Below, one piece after another: positions 1 through 13,513 of a stretch of DNA of 64,000 nt; the stretch's first letter is position 1; every line of letters starts with the position of its first letter. Source of the stretch: Diploscapter coronatus (lineage: Eukaryota; Nematoda; Chromadorea; Rhabditida; Rhabditidae); the NCBI GenBank assembly GCA_964036155.1, contig OZ038423.1, positions 20,537,249 through 20,601,248 on the forward strand. The letters run 5' to 3'. The notes beneath the pieces were generated by a model that worked only from the letters and a program-made list of their open reading frames with translations, ran no database searches and had not been told where the DNA came from. A program made the translations under genes and the position numbers.

Positions 1-3000
1 TTTCGTCTCCTTCCCTGCCCTCCACGAGCGACCATCCACTGTGGGAATCCTGGGAATACACTCTCGATCTGACACTCAAGTACTTGGCCAATCTGCAGTC
101 AGCCAAGGACAAGGACTATCTCTCTGTTGGACGGGACCATTTCTATCGCAGCTCGCATGAATGTCAGTTTTACTTCGATTAAAAATCCCCAGATCATGCA
201 TATTTTTGAGAAAATACGAGGAAAAGTAATGGTATTTTAGTGTCGTACCTGATCGATTTCAATTACAACACGCCTACAGAGCAGCAGCACAGTTGGTTCT
301 TCATTGAGCAGCTTAATGCGTTCGAGGTAAGCATCTTTATACTTGGAAATTCTTCCCATCAACAAATTTATCCGATAGCTAAATAACGACGACATAGCTT
401 CTAAAGTATCGTAACTTTCGAGAAAATAGTATTGTGGAGATAAAATGAGCGAAACGACAAGGTGCTTTATCTTTCTATAACAATTGAACATGTTTAGATC
501 TGGTTGGATTACGGAGTCGACCGGAACAAGCCTCCTCAGCAATTGCCTATCGTTCTCCAAGTCCTTCTCAGTCAGGTACAATTTTAATTTTTGGCATTCT
601 TATTTTTCATTCACATTTCTTTCTTCATGATTATACTTTTTCGGCTATTTTTAAAAATATTTTTAGGCTCATCGTCTGCGAGCCCTCGAGCTGCTCGCCA
701 AATTTCTGGACCTCGGTCAGTGGGCCATCGACTTCTCTCTGTCTGTCGGCATTTTTCCCTATGTTCTCAAACTTCTGCAGAGCAACACAAAGGAGCTGCG
801 TCCCTGGTTGTCGTTCATTTGGGCTAAAGTAAGGAATATCACACTCTTGTAGAAAAACATCCTACATTTGGAAGGCATATGAGCTCTTTCATTCTTTATT
901 CTTATTATTTCGCTTCCAAATTGACTACTAGTGCATTTCTAAATATTATTATTAATTGATTAAAGATGATAGATAGTTCTTTGCTTTAGATACTGGCAGT
1001 GGAGCCGAACTATCAGACGGAGCTGTTCAAGGAGAATGGAGAGGACGCCCCCCAAGGTACTCCACAGAGGACTGCCAAAACAGAACAGCTCAGGTTAATC
1101 CAGTTCTACTTCAATTTTCTTACCATTCCACTTCAGATTTCTCTATTTCGCAAACTATCTTGAGGATCACGAAACTCCTCCCAGACAGAAGGTCGTCCCT
1201 GCATTCATCATCGCCATACTCAACAATACAAAGTATGCGATATTTATTGATTCCGAGTTTAATGGCTAATTTCATCTCAAAGTTTCTGCATTTGGTTTTT
1301 TTTCTATTCTAGAGACAACATTTTGGAAATTAACATCGTTCTACACATATACGTATTATTTCCAGAGAAGCGCAAAAGAATTTCACGGATCGAGGCTTCA
1401 TCAATTCCGCAATAGGGTTGCTGACTGGGCCCGAGGTAAAGAAGAGTCAATGAATTATTTATTTAACGAATGAGCGAATTTGAGGCTCATCAATTCCGCT
1501 TGTTGAAAGTATGGCTGCTGATTGGGATAGGTCGACTCTGGGCAGAGTACGACGATGCGCGATGGCAGGCCGTCAGGCTGGACTCGTATTCCAAGGTAAG
1601 AAACAATTAAGTAATGCTTGAATTTGCAAATTTAACCCCTTCAAAATAAAAAAAACGGAATTCTGAATACTGATAATTCATTCTGTCGCATTGGCAATGA
1701 ATCGTTTTTAGGTATTCAAGGAGCTGAAAAATGTCTCTCCCGAAGTGCGAGCTGCTGCGATCTATGCCTTGGGATGTCTTGTGCGCAACAAGTCTGAATA
1801 CAACGAGCATGCTTTTTACGTGAGTTTTTTCTTTATTATAAATCATAATTTCTCGTCATACGGCGATTTCACACGCAGTTTCTAGTTAATGTTATGGATA
1901 GCAATTCTTGCTTTAGTCTATCAATCTATTTATTTCTAGTTTGTCAAATTCGGTATTTTTAAAAAATATTTTTCAGATCGATCAGCAAGTGTCGGATGAA
2001 ATCTGTAAATGCACTCGCGACGGCGCTGCTCTGGTCAGGGAGGAATTGGTCGTTGCCCTTCAAGTACTATTTTCTCTTCGACAAAACTAATTCAATTTCA
2101 TTTTCAGTGGTACATTCTCGAATTCGAAGATCGTTTCGCGAAGATGATCCTCAATCTGATGGATAAACTTGGAATCGGTAGAAATTTGATTGTAGTTTGT
2201 TGCGAATTTCGAATTTTGTTTAGATCTGGAAGACGATGACAGAGAGATCGAGAAGGCAGACGACGCGATGACTGTCACCGATAAAAATGGAAGACTGCTC
2301 AATGGAAATGAGAGGAGGTAAAGTATTTTTAGTTATATAAAAAGTAATAAACTGAAGAGAATTTAGATAGTTTCATTTTGTAGATTTAAAAAAAAAAAAA
2401 CTTAACCAATGCAGAATAATTTCAGTCCGAGTGCGTTTGGAATGAACATCGAAAGGCAGTCTTCTTACAGGAAGATGCGGAATTCGCATTCTGTAAATGG
2501 ATACTATGCCGAAGAGGTGAATTTTGACATCATTTCTGGAATTGTTTCTTTCATCAAACTTGCCGCATTTATTAGACTATGACATTTTCAGCCGATTCGC
2601 CGCAGCGGTTCTTTGTACGTGGACAGCGAATTCAACATCGTCAACTCTGATCCTTCTGACATTTCATTCAGGTTTATTCGGGACTTAATTCAGTAAAAAT
2701 CAGTGTAATTTTATTTTGTAGAAATCGCGCCATAGCTCAAATTGAGGCACTGGAGAAGAGAACATTCACAGAGCCGCTCGAAAGAACCTGGCTCTCGCTG
2801 CTGCGACTCTCGCTCGATCCAATCAACAAGGTACTCGTTTCCCAATAACTAGGTTATCCCATGAGTTGAGATCGCTCGAATGGCACAGGCACTCGTCAAG
2901 AAGGTAGAGGCACATGCGATCTCTGAGAAGAAGAAGCTTGCCTCCAAAATTTCGGTTGGTGTATTTACATTTTCTTTTACCCTCGAGTTTTAGATGTTTG

Positions 3001-6000
3001 AGAAGAATGAAGATGGAATTTTCAATAAATGCTTATACATTTCAGGTGAATCTGTCTAATTACATAGACGAAAAGTATCAGTCGAGTGAAGTGGACGATG
3101 ATCCGATAGAGACTGAGGAGGCTGCTGGCGGCAACAGTAAGGAGAAAAGTCGTTATACATAAAAACGTAGCTTTATTCAGGCGAAGTTCGGTTCATAGTG
3201 GGAAGTCCATTGGGTCCGATGGAGGGCAGTCCGACGGACAGAGACATGATTGATCACGCCTCTCCTCGAGTGCCCTCCCCTGCTCCCTCCAGTGGCGGCA
3301 GCAGCTCGAGAACTCACCCTGTCAAACCGTCAATTCACAGCAGGAATTCGTCAAAGGGTGAGTTCTTTGAATTGTTATTCGGAAATCAACCTCGCATGGA
3401 AATTCCTTTTTATTTCTTACCTCCTTATTTCCGTTTTAAAATTCGAATTTCTGAAAGGGTTTATATATATATTGAAATTTTATACCAAATCAAGGTTAGG
3501 AATCTCGAAAAGGTAATCCAAGAGCGTTTCATAAACATGATCTTCAGCCGCAAAAGACACAAGCATCGACAATATAAGAAGACGCGTGGTGCAACAGCCA
3601 TTCACTCCCAAGAGGAATGTAAGATTACCGTAGTTATGAAAGGAAAGGAAGAGAGTGTGTTGCAGATGATGAAAGGGCAGTTCTCGACAGCAGCGACGGC
3701 ATCGACAGCAGAGACGAAGAAGCGCGAGCAACTGCAGCCGATCGTCAAGACGCACTTCGTCGACTGGTGCAGCAAGGTCTTCGCTGCGCCCATTCTACAT
3801 CTCATTCATGTAAGTTGCTAATTCAATTTTAGTGTAGAATTTTTTGGACAAAAATTATACATGATTAAAGTTTGAATGACCCTTTTCATAGGCTTTTGCG
3901 GAGATGCTCGTTTAATTTCAAAAATATAAAAATTCATTTCACTGAGGTCTGCATTTGTACATCCTGTTTATAATAGATAAGAGATTGATTGAATAGCCAA
4001 CGTTTTTTTCCAAATAATAATCATCATGGATTTCAGGGAAATTTGACGGATGCAGACAATCTGACGGACGACAGAGCGATCACACAGACCAATATGACTG
4101 ACTGGGCCGAGCACATGGAGGAGGCTCAGAAACAGCTCGCCGAGAGCGAGTTCGATGGAAGGAAGGTGCATCATTTATTCGAGTTGTTTTGGAGATTCAA
4201 AAATTCAATGTTTCTCATTTTCATCAAGTAGTCGGACGCGGACACATTACTCGCGCCTCTAGCTCCTTGTCTTTTATGAAAAATGGTAATGTTGTGGCAT
4301 CGTATAACCCCTCGTACATTCATACGAGGGAGGCATTGATCGATATCTTTCTTTATAATTAATCCCGATGATTATTTGCAGCCCTGCGACAGTCAGTTGG
4401 TCGCTGCCCGCATTCCGCCCAGCAAGACCGGCAAACTGACTCTGGCGATGTCCCTGCTCAGGAAGTACATCTATGCCTGTGATGGCGAACAGGTCTACAT
4501 GATCAGGAATGACAGTCAGAAGACTGAAATTGCAAGACACTTCAAATGCGCCGCTGATAGTCCATTCACCACTGTAAGTAAATGATTTCTTCATAAATTT
4601 GGACACTTATTTATTGAAAGTTTACGCAGTTCTTCTACCATTCATTACTCTTCATTTTAAAACTGCACAGGATTTTTAACAAATCAAAAATTCTTAATGA
4701 AAAAATGCGATGATAATTTTATTCGGTTTATTTTCATTTAATTTTGCAGGACCAAACAACGAGCCTGATTCTGATAAACAGTCGTTCGAAAGAGATGCTG
4801 ATGTGCGGCAGCCAGAACGGCATCGTGCGGGTGTGGGACCCGCAATTCAGCATCCACTCGCAGGAATTCGAGGGCGTTCCCAATCTGGTCTCTGCTTCCC
4901 TCCCTCTCAACGACCAGTTCAGACAGTCCTACTCGCCAGAAAACACTACCATTTATGAGTAAGTATTTTTACAAAACTTTTTTTTCCGAATTTTCAACGA
5001 CGAAATTCGGCTTTTCGAAAATCATACTTTATTCGTTCTTCACCTTGCTAGCTACGAAAACCATTCTGATCAATTTCCGAATGATCAAATAACCCGTCAA
5101 TAGGATACCAAATACAACTCCAAGAACTAGAGATAGCACATCAATGAGGTAGTACTGGAAGAAATTCAAATGCCGGCCATAAGGGTCTAATTGGGGTAGT
5201 TTGCCAAATCTGAAGTTTGTGGATTGGAAGGGAGATTTTGGATGTCATCTCGTGATTCGATTTATAGGGTTTTCCTTTACCTGGCCACGAATTCCGTATA
5301 TTTCACGACCAAATCTTTTGGCTGAACTGGTGGATTTTTCACAAGTTCGGAAATTCTCCTTGCATTTTCGGAATAACTAAAGGTATTATTTTTCTCTTGA
5401 AAGCAAGCGAAATATACCTTTGATCGGACAAAATAGTTTTTATAGCGTTTTTGATAGCACCAGCGTTATAGAGATCGTCTTTGTGAAGCACAACGGCAGC
5501 GCCCTGTCTTTGCAGCATTCGTGCATTTCGAGTCTGGTCCGCAAACATAGGAATCTAAGTTTGGCATATCCCGAGTTTTAACTTTACTCCTTGAATCCAC
5601 TTACCGCAATGATCGGCTTCCCCATGTAAGCGACCTCGGTAATACTGCCCAAACCTCCATGAGTTATAAACAGCTTTAGTCTTGGGTCAGCTGGAATTTT
5701 TGATAGTTAGAGACTTTGGAAGATTCACTCACATAATAAGGCGCTTTGAGGCACCCAGGGTGAAACATGGACATTCTTCAAATGCGATGCAATTTGCGAA
5801 TCTTTCTCTTCGTATTTCCAAACGAAAGTTATATCCGGAAGTGATTCAAACACCGACAATAATATTTTCCTGAATTTTCACTTTTCCTAAATTTGATGAA
5901 AACTCAAACTTCATATCATCGGGCATGTCTTTCGACAACATTAGAGACCCAAACGACACCAAAATTGTCGATTTCCTTTCACCCAAAATCTTGTCCCATT

Positions 6001-9000
6001 CCTGAGAAAAAGTAAGTAAAAAATTGAAATAATGCAAAAATCAACCTTCTCCAGTTTCACCTCCTTTTCGTTTATCTCGACAGTCAGTCCTCCAATATCT
6101 ATCACTTTTTGCAGAGAAGGACGGGAGAAATCCAGAAACGGGTTAGAGTTTGTGAACACTATTGAAGCTTCTGGCAGAATTTCCTGAAATTTACACAAAA
6201 AAATTAGTTTTAAAGAAAAATATAGACATACCCTCCAATCTCTCATTTTTGGGCGATATTTTTTCAGCATTTCGAATTCCATATTTCCCCAAAGGGAAAA
6301 CATGTAGAGACTACCAAAACGGTGCAAAATGTTCAACAATCGCTCGAAAATATTCATTTTATCAGAAGCTTCGGATGATAGAGCTACAATCTATCATCAT
6401 AACAAGTATTTTCAATTAAAGTTTCAAACCTGGAACCCAGCTTAGAGCCTGTGGAATACCTATAGCTTGAGATGTAGCCTCAAAATTTATCGATGACATC
6501 GCTAGTATCATGGCCTTTATTTTTATTTCTTCCATTAAGGCTGAAAGTTATATCTTTTCTAAATTAAGATGAAAAACTAAAATGTACCAGTTCCACACTG
6601 TTCAAAAGGCTCTATGATTCCGACATCAAAATTTTCCGATTTTAGTTGATTCAAGAGATCTTCTTTCAGGAAGAGGTCTAAATTAAAAAAAAAAAATTGT
6701 AGCATCTTCAAGAAAAGTTGTATACCTTCACACATCGAAACAAACATATTCCCAACCATTCCGGCCTTCTAAAAAAATTGTTCCATATTTGTCTATTTTT
6801 CTGAATTTACATCAATTAGCAATCTCGGATCAGGTTTGATTGTCCAAATATCCTTTCCCGTATCTCGAACGTGTTTCGCGATAGCCTCAGTTGATTCATT
6901 CACAGGAAGCAGAATTTTCTAAATTCAAACATTTCTGAATAATTTAAATCTTTCTAACCTTTTTCGTCTCGGAAAACCCGAGTTTATGAAGACCTTCAGT
7001 ATTTGCAATGGGAAGGAGAATAGTCACGTCATGACCTGAGAAAAATAGCTGATGTTAGTGAAAACGTGATATTTGTAGTTTAGGCTAACTTTTGAACGCA
7101 CTTTTATCAATGTGAAAATAGTTGAAGGAACGTTTACCATTTTCATTTCGTTGGGTTAAATTCCTCTCATTTTTAGCAGGCTTAAAATTTGTCTTTTTTT
7201 ATGGATTAAAGACCACAATGTGTCATGTGCTTTGTGCATTATCGAATTTATGCTATTCGATGTTTTTTTCGAAGACATTTCAAATATAAATATACAAAAA
7301 TCTAGCCTGCTTCAGTTAGCGTATCTGCGATTTTGCCCATAAATTTTTGATGCGAATGACCGAAGACATTTGAAACTACCAGGATTTTGTAGGAATCTAT
7401 GCGATAGCAAAGTAGGAATAATATCGATAGTTTGAGAAAGTCGTTCATCTAAAAATATAAAATTTACAAGAAAAGAACAAAAGGCGAAATGATTTGAAAG
7501 AACTTTGAAAGAGGTTCGAGTAAAATACTCGTCTGACAAATTGTGCGAAATTCGTCTGCTTGTCTGCCAACTCTCAGAATTGCAAACACTTTCGCTTCCT
7601 CTCACAGCGTATAGAAAGAAATCGGTCACAATGACGCAACGAGCTAGAGTCGAGCCATGTTGATGCAAGTAAACCATATAATTGCCTAGATTCTAGCATT
7701 GGATATAAGAAATGAACAATAAAGAATATGGTTACGAGATAAATGAAATTTTTGCGCTGCGAGTACTTTTGTCTCAAACGTGATTTTTCTCCCTTACTCT
7801 ATTTTTCCTTTCTCTCGCTTCGGAACAAAAGTACTAACAGCCAAGTTTTTGTATCACCGAAGAAATACAAATTTGAGGATGGGCTCTTCTAATTCTCGTC
7901 ATTTCAGTTGGTCCCAAGAAACGGGCCGTTTGCTGTGTGCAGGAAATGTGGATGTAGTCCGAATGTGGGATGCGCACTACGAGAAGGATCTCTATGACAT
8001 AAATGTGAGCAAGAAGAAATCCGCTGTCACTGCACTCGGATGGGAGGACGAACATCACTACGTTATGGCTATAGGTATGTTTTTGGTTTTAAACACTTGA
8101 ATCAGGCCTTTTTTCAACACGATCTTTCTTTAGAATCAATGATTTTGCACAATTCACTCATAGAAAATATATTAATTGAGTTTTTTTCTTTGTTCTGGCA
8201 CTAATTTCTATATCGGCCTCTTGGAAAGCATATGCAACTCATGAATCCTACTTAGATAGTTCATACGGTTTTACGACGAAATAGTGTTGATAAAGAAGTG
8301 AAGATCAGCATGAACTTTTTAGACACCTAAATTTCTAACACAAATTTTGAAATTAAAAAGCCAAAAAAACTTTATAAAATTATCTTTCTTGTAGGTTTCG
8401 GTGATGGCTCCCTGCACATTCACGACAGCCGCATCTCCCCCTCGGATTCCCGCATCACCCGTCTCTCATTTGACCTCAAGAGTCCAGTCGTCGGTCTGTC
8501 TGTGCGAACCTCGAACACAGACAAGGAGAGGGCTCTGCTCGTGGGCGCTACTGACTGTGGAGTCGTTTCCATTTGGGATCCTAGACAATTCGATGTGAGC
8601 GTTGTTCTTCTTCATATTCTTTGTTACAGTTTACACGTTGGGCTTCCTGTATAATTCACCCGACTTTAGGATTAGATAGTGTAGGGAAAGACAAAAGTCT
8701 GGTCAATTTTACAAATGGTGCTTTCTGGCTAACTATACAAGAAGTCTGCTTTTTGAGCAATGAGCATTTTAAGTCTGACATTTCCTTACTCATTTGAATG
8801 AAAAACATTGAGGCTCGTTATTTCAAAAATTCTGAATTGTTTTACTGCGCTTTTTCGAATTTTCTCTTTACTGTTTCAGGAGCCTCTGTTCACGATGAAT
8901 GTAAATGACAATCAACAGCCTCGCGAAGGCACAATCAGACAAATGTCTGTGCACGAAAATGGGTGTCTGCTGGCCTGCATCGTTGGAGATTCACAGGTAA

Positions 9001-9326
9001 ACTCAATCATTTATTATTTATTTATTTATCATAATCTTCTAAACGAAATGATGTAAACAGCGATCTCAATAATGCTTGATTCTCATAATTTCTTGGAAAA
9101 CTTTAATTTGGATATTTTATTGCTTCAGGTGAAACTGTACGATCTGCGTCAGCGTCAACAGACAAGTGCAGAGTGCATTGCTGTGATCAAGCACGACGAA
9201 ATGGAGAAATTCCGTCCTCTGAGCGGCATTTCTGCAGTGTCGATGCACAAAATTCGCTGTGCGATCGCAGTCGGCTCCTCCAATGGCTGGGTCAATGTCT
9301 ATGGCTCTCCAAAGTCCTCGTTCTAA
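1..9326 (+). CDS. daf-15: Raptor (mTORC1 scaffold), C-terminal part, 27 exons visible, 5' end outside window
   Basis: Raptor presents substrates to TOR kinase in TORC1; the C. elegans orthologue is DAF-15. About 1,088 residues are readable and the reading stays in frame through every junction to TAA at 9324-9326. Early exons (241-326, 498-575, 667-828) give [11 protein letters not shown] and [13 protein letters not shown], the highly conserved armadillo/HEAT part of Raptor. A linker follows (about 2108-3618). The C-terminal WD40 propeller comes from exons 4382-4573, 4750-4958, 7908-8074, 8395-8594, 8880-8996 and 9129-9326 (for example VVRMWDAHY and [10 protein letters not shown]). The N-terminal caspase-like RNC domain must lie upstream of base 1. 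The 2.9 kb intron 4959-7907 splits the propeller between IYD and WSQETG and contains a whole opposite-strand gene. The exon at 1485 uses an unusual TTTGAG acceptor. Identity is from remembered human Raptor; family assignment is very secure. Confidence 0.95.
5029..7448 (-). CDS. UDP-glucuronosyl/glucosyltransferase (UGT), nested in a Raptor intron
   Basis: UGTs transfer sugar from UDP-sugar to small lipophilic molecules in the ER lumen, mainly for detoxification. Fourteen exons (7307-7448, 6959-7035, 6811-6918, 6726-6768, 6588-6677, 6430-6540, 6232-6383, 6046-6183, 5910-6001, 5733-5869, 5605-5690, 5418-5554, 5281-5376, 5029-5209) join in frame to 529 aa, the usual UGT length. Visible: an N-terminal signal peptide followed by [12 protein letters not shown]; the UGT signature [19 protein letters not shown] followed by DQTRNA in the C-terminal half; and a C-terminal membrane anchor with a short basic cytosolic tail ending KVKNE. 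The start codon directly follows a TTTTTAG acceptor (7449-7451), which suggests SL trans-splicing. Intron 1 begins with GC instead of GT: exon 1 ends ...TLTEA plus G, and exon 2 continues HDVTILLP. The gene looks intact. The worm UGT family is large, so I give no symbol. Confidence 0.93.
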
Positions 9327-10342
9327 TTGGCACATACAGGTTTCTCTCCATGCATGTTTTATCGTGGGATTTCACGCGAGTGCGTAGCCTCTTTTTTTTA
9401 TCAAACTTGCTTCATAAACCTACTCTGAAGCGTGCTCAATTAAACATTTAAGTGATCTTCAATTTTTAGAAGGCTCAGATTTATGAAATGAGCCCGATAA
9501 ATGAAAATGATATTGAAGTGACTGTGTGAACACCTCCTCTTCCGTTAGATAGTCGATTCTAGCCATGTCACTCTTCTGGTGTTGTACATATCTACTCTTC
9601 TCTTTGTTTCGTGAACATTTTCCTTTTCACGTTTGATATTTCAACGGGATCCGCTCAGCCTCTTATGATTTTCTTCTTCGTTCAATGGGTTCTTTGCTTC
9701 GTTGTGCAGACACTTTTATAAAGTTCTTGTTTTTCTTAGAAATGATTACAACGATAATTGCTCAATTGTTCTACTTCTATTCTGCCTTATAACTGTCTAA
9801 TATCTAATGGTACAGAATTATCCTATTCATAGTCATTTCCTCATGATTTGCTTTGCTGAAGCGCGAGTATTTTTCAGGCCTTATTATTAATTTTGTACAA
9901 ATTTAATAGATTGTTTCGTTGAGGACTAGAGATCTATTGAATTTGCACTAACGCTCTCACGATTTGCAGGAACTTATGTGCTAATTGTTCTAAATTCTAG
10001 AGTAGTTATTTCACAACTAGGTACAGCTCTCTAGTGCAAACCCCCTCTTGCCATCGCTTAACACTATATCACTGATTTCTTTTTCGAGATTACCCGTCCC
10101 TTTTCCTATCGTAAACTTTGCTTTATCATTGTTGCCATCTACCAAACTATTGTCTAATTATCGGATCGAAATGAAACCTATACATTTGCAGTAATTCTAT
10201 ATGATTCTTGGTTCATGACAAAATAAACTAATGGATAATAATTATTTTAATTGGAATTATTTCGTCATCATTGTCGTTGTTTGCGATATTGATATTTTGA
10301 ACAGACTGTTTTCTGGAATTTAATGGTCATTTTATTTTCCAG
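9327..10342 (+). other. Raptor 3' UTR and probable intercistronic region
   Basis: No coding sequence seen. The only clear polyadenylation signal that I found after the Raptor stop is AATAAA at 10222-10227. A TTTTCCAG splice acceptor ends at 10342, directly before the ATG of the next gene. The roughly 115-nt distance from signal to acceptor is typical of SL2-type nematode operons, so Raptor and the GTPase may be co-transcribed with a Raptor 3' UTR of about 0.9 kb. This is inferred from spacing only. Confidence 0.5.
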
Positions 10343-13101
10343 ATGAAATTGTGCCTTCGTTGCCATTTTGTAGCAATTCGTTATGCCTCGACGCTGCGGA
10401 CGCGACCTGCAGAAACAGCCACATCCAAGAAGAAGAAAACCCTTTCAGTGGCCGTAGTCGGGGCTCCAAACATGGGCAAGTCGCTCCTCTGCAATCAGCT
10501 CACCAAGGCCGCTGCATGCGCTGTTAGCTGCAAAATGGATACAACTACCAGAGTTAGAAAATCATTTTTCATTCTAAATTTATTTTTACTGTTTTTTCAC
10601 TTTAGTCATCAGACTAGTTAATAATATTTTAATGTTGTCTAAGAGTCTCAGAGTTGAAGCTAAAAATGGAATTAAGAAAACAACTTAGGAAATGCGTGTT
10701 TTTTCTTAGTCGAAACTAAATCGTAAACAATGAATATATTTTCAAGTTGAATCTTTCAGAATATGGACGTGTTCATCACAGAGGAGAATGTGCAGCTGCG
10801 AATAATCGACAGCCCGGGGACTGTGGGCAGAGGCCACGTGAAGGACGTGATGAAGAAGAAGGATGACGATGCTGTGCTCTGCGATCCCGAAAGGGCCATC
10901 GAGAGGGCACAACATGTTCTCGTCGTTCAGGTTAGTATTATGAAAATGTAAGACTCAATAGACTAGGTAAACAAGAATGAAGTTTTACACTTAATAAGCA
11001 GGTCTATCATGCACGCATTTACTCCCGTTTCATTAGATTCTAAATATTATTTGTAACTAGGCTGAACTTCGTTTTCTTTTGAAAACTATGAAATTCATAG
11101 ATCTTGGCTGATTATATAAAATGATCGCCGTTTCAATTTGATTCATGACCACTAATTTTCCAATATCGTCATTTTCCAGGATGCTACAGCTCCCGGCGAC
11201 TATATCCATCATCGCGTAATGCACATGCTGCATAGGCATCGACACGTGCCCTCCTCTCTAGTTATGAACAAAATCGATCTGGTCAATGATAGGACCGAGC
11301 TGCTCGAATTGACTAGGATTCTCACCAATGGAACTGTGGGAGATGCTCGCATCAAAACAGCTGCTACTACGGTATGTCATCGTTAAACTGTGACTTATGA
11401 TGATAATTAGTTATTTTCAATAGTTTTTCTATTTAAATTTACGGATTTTTGCACATATCATCATTAACCTTGTTTACATTGCAATTAGTTTTGGGTGGAA
11501 ATTTCTATTTCCGAAATATAAAAATGCATTTTCCGCCCAACGCTGATTCCAGTATATCCGATCTATTTTGGCAATTTTTAAAAATGTCTAATTTTCCAGA
11601 TCGGAAGACTTGGGGCCAATACGAATGTGGAAATGCCTCTGCATAACGAGGGCATCGAGAATCAAGACGAGCGATGGCAGACCCGATACAGGTTGGTATT
11701 TTGTCTATCCTCGAAGAGATGTCCAAATTTCCAGAGATTTGATATCGAAACCAACGCACAAAGTCAATTACATGGACACAAAGCGATTGTTCATCAACAT
11801 TCGTGGATGGCCTCATTTTCAAGCTGTATTTTTTGGTATGCATTTTTGCGGATTTAAAAATTTTGTTAAGTTAAGAAATATTCATATATATATTTTTAAT
11901 GAACTTCAGAAATCTCAGGAAAAAAAATAGATTTTTGGCTCGAATATATTTTACGAGAAAGTGTAACTAACAAAACAATGGATTACTCATTTTCGTTCAA
12001 GTGGTCAAATCAAAGGCCAACTCTTCTATATTCTCTTTACTTTCACGAAAAGTACTCTTACCGAGTGTTTCTCATTTTAAGTTTCAAAAGTGCTGTATTT
12101 TCAGTTTCATCACTAACGGGTGAAGGAGTCGAGCCATTGCGAGATTATTTGAAGAAGATCTCGGAAGACGGGGAGTGGAGAACAGGCTCTCAAGAAGTTA
12201 CGACTAGGGACCCGAAAGATATCTGCTGCGACAGCATCCGAGCTGCTATGCTCGACATTGTTTATGGAGAAGTTCCTTATCTGGTGAGTTATAATTTGCT
12301 AAGCAATATTCTTAATGAAAAATTTGCATAAATTTCCTTTTTATTAGGCTTTTCTATAATTTCGTGGCGAACATAGAGGATTTTAAAAAGTTCCTTCCTT
12401 GAAACTTATTGAAAGCACGTGGCACTCTTGTGATTATGCAGAAATTTTACCGATACTTTATTGGATCTAATTCTAAATCATCGATCTCATAACAAAGATA
12501 GAGAGCGTTATAAATTATGAAAATTTGTACGAAATTATTGACGAACCCAATGGATAAATAACTTTCTTTCATTGTGGAAATGCCATGTACTTTCAGGCGA
12601 AAATTAAAATAAATGAGTGGATTGAAGAAGGAGAGGTGCTGCAGGTCGTGGCCGAGGTGCATTTGGACAAGGAAAAAGATGCCAAACATCTCATGGGACC
12701 GGTAGATTTATTATTATTATTTAATTTTTACGTTCAATGGAAATGGGCAGTTCGTAAATGTCGTGATAAAATGACGTACCGCGATTGACGACCATTTTAT
12801 TAGACGTGAAGAGGAAACGACGAAACCCCCTTTCCAGTCAGTTTCTATTGCGTTCCAACATTCTGTCATCTAATTTCACGTTATGCCATTCCGTCATTGC
12901 GAAAAATCCATGTTATCATGAAAATGCAATACTGTTTATGATTTTAACTTATAATCATGATTACATAAAATTCAGGGCGGTCACCGAATGGCCCAAATCG
13001 GGGAGCGAGTCAACCAACATCTGCACACGCTCTTTCGCAGGCAGCTTTTCGTGCGACTCCTCGTCAAATCTCGGGGGAAAATGGTCGATGTCAAAATCTG
13101 A
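10343..13101 (+). CDS. ERAL1: Mitochondrial ERA-like GTPase (ERAL1 homologue)
   Basis: ERAL1 is a GTPase with a KH domain that chaperones the 12S rRNA of the mitochondrial small ribosomal subunit. Eight exons (10343-10552, 10760-10930, 11180-11371, 11600-11691, 11735-11835, 12115-12293, 12597-12701, 12976-13101) join to 391 aa. Visible: a basic N-terminal presequence (MKLCLRCHFVAIRYAS); G1 GAPNMGKS; G3 DSPGTVG (an Era-like variant of DxxG); G4 NKID; G5-like SSLTGEG; then the family block GWPHFQAVFF; and a C-terminal KH domain with GPGGHRMAQIGERVN. The ATG directly follows a TTTTCCAG acceptor. A possible operon with Raptor is described separately. Confidence 0.92.
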
Positions 13102-13513
13102 ATGACTCTACATTTTCACGTTTAGTTTGTTAGATTTGTTGTTTTTGATTTTTGACTAGAAATAAATCGCTCAAATAATTCGTCCGTTTCATGTGATTTT
13201 CGTGCAGTGTTTGATGCGCCAACGATATTTATCTACATTGAAAAATGATCTCTTTTCATCTTTTTCTCGTTTTTGTCTACTTTTCAGCATCGATTCGGGC
13301 TTTTGGCAGATTTCGTTCTCTTTCTTCCTTCCCTTTCCCACCTCCCATTTCTAACTCGATTTCTATGCCCTGCAATTGCCGTCTCCCTTCTTCCCCTTTC
13401 GCCTTTCAAACCTCGCTCCTTTTCTCTGCTCTATTTCTGTTTTTTTTATCAAATAATTGATAGTTTGTCTCATTTTTACGACTTTAATGAATTCTCTGTG
13501 AATTTAGGTGGAA
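13102..13513 (+). other. Gap between ERAL1 and the transporter
   Basis: Holds an AATAAA signal at 13161-13166, pyrimidine-rich sequence (13245-13450), and an ATTTAG acceptor ending at 13507, six bases before the next ATG. The roughly 340-nt distance from signal to acceptor is longer than a typical operon spacing. The transporter may be trans-spliced from its own promoter or be a third cistron; I cannot tell. Confidence 0.4.
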
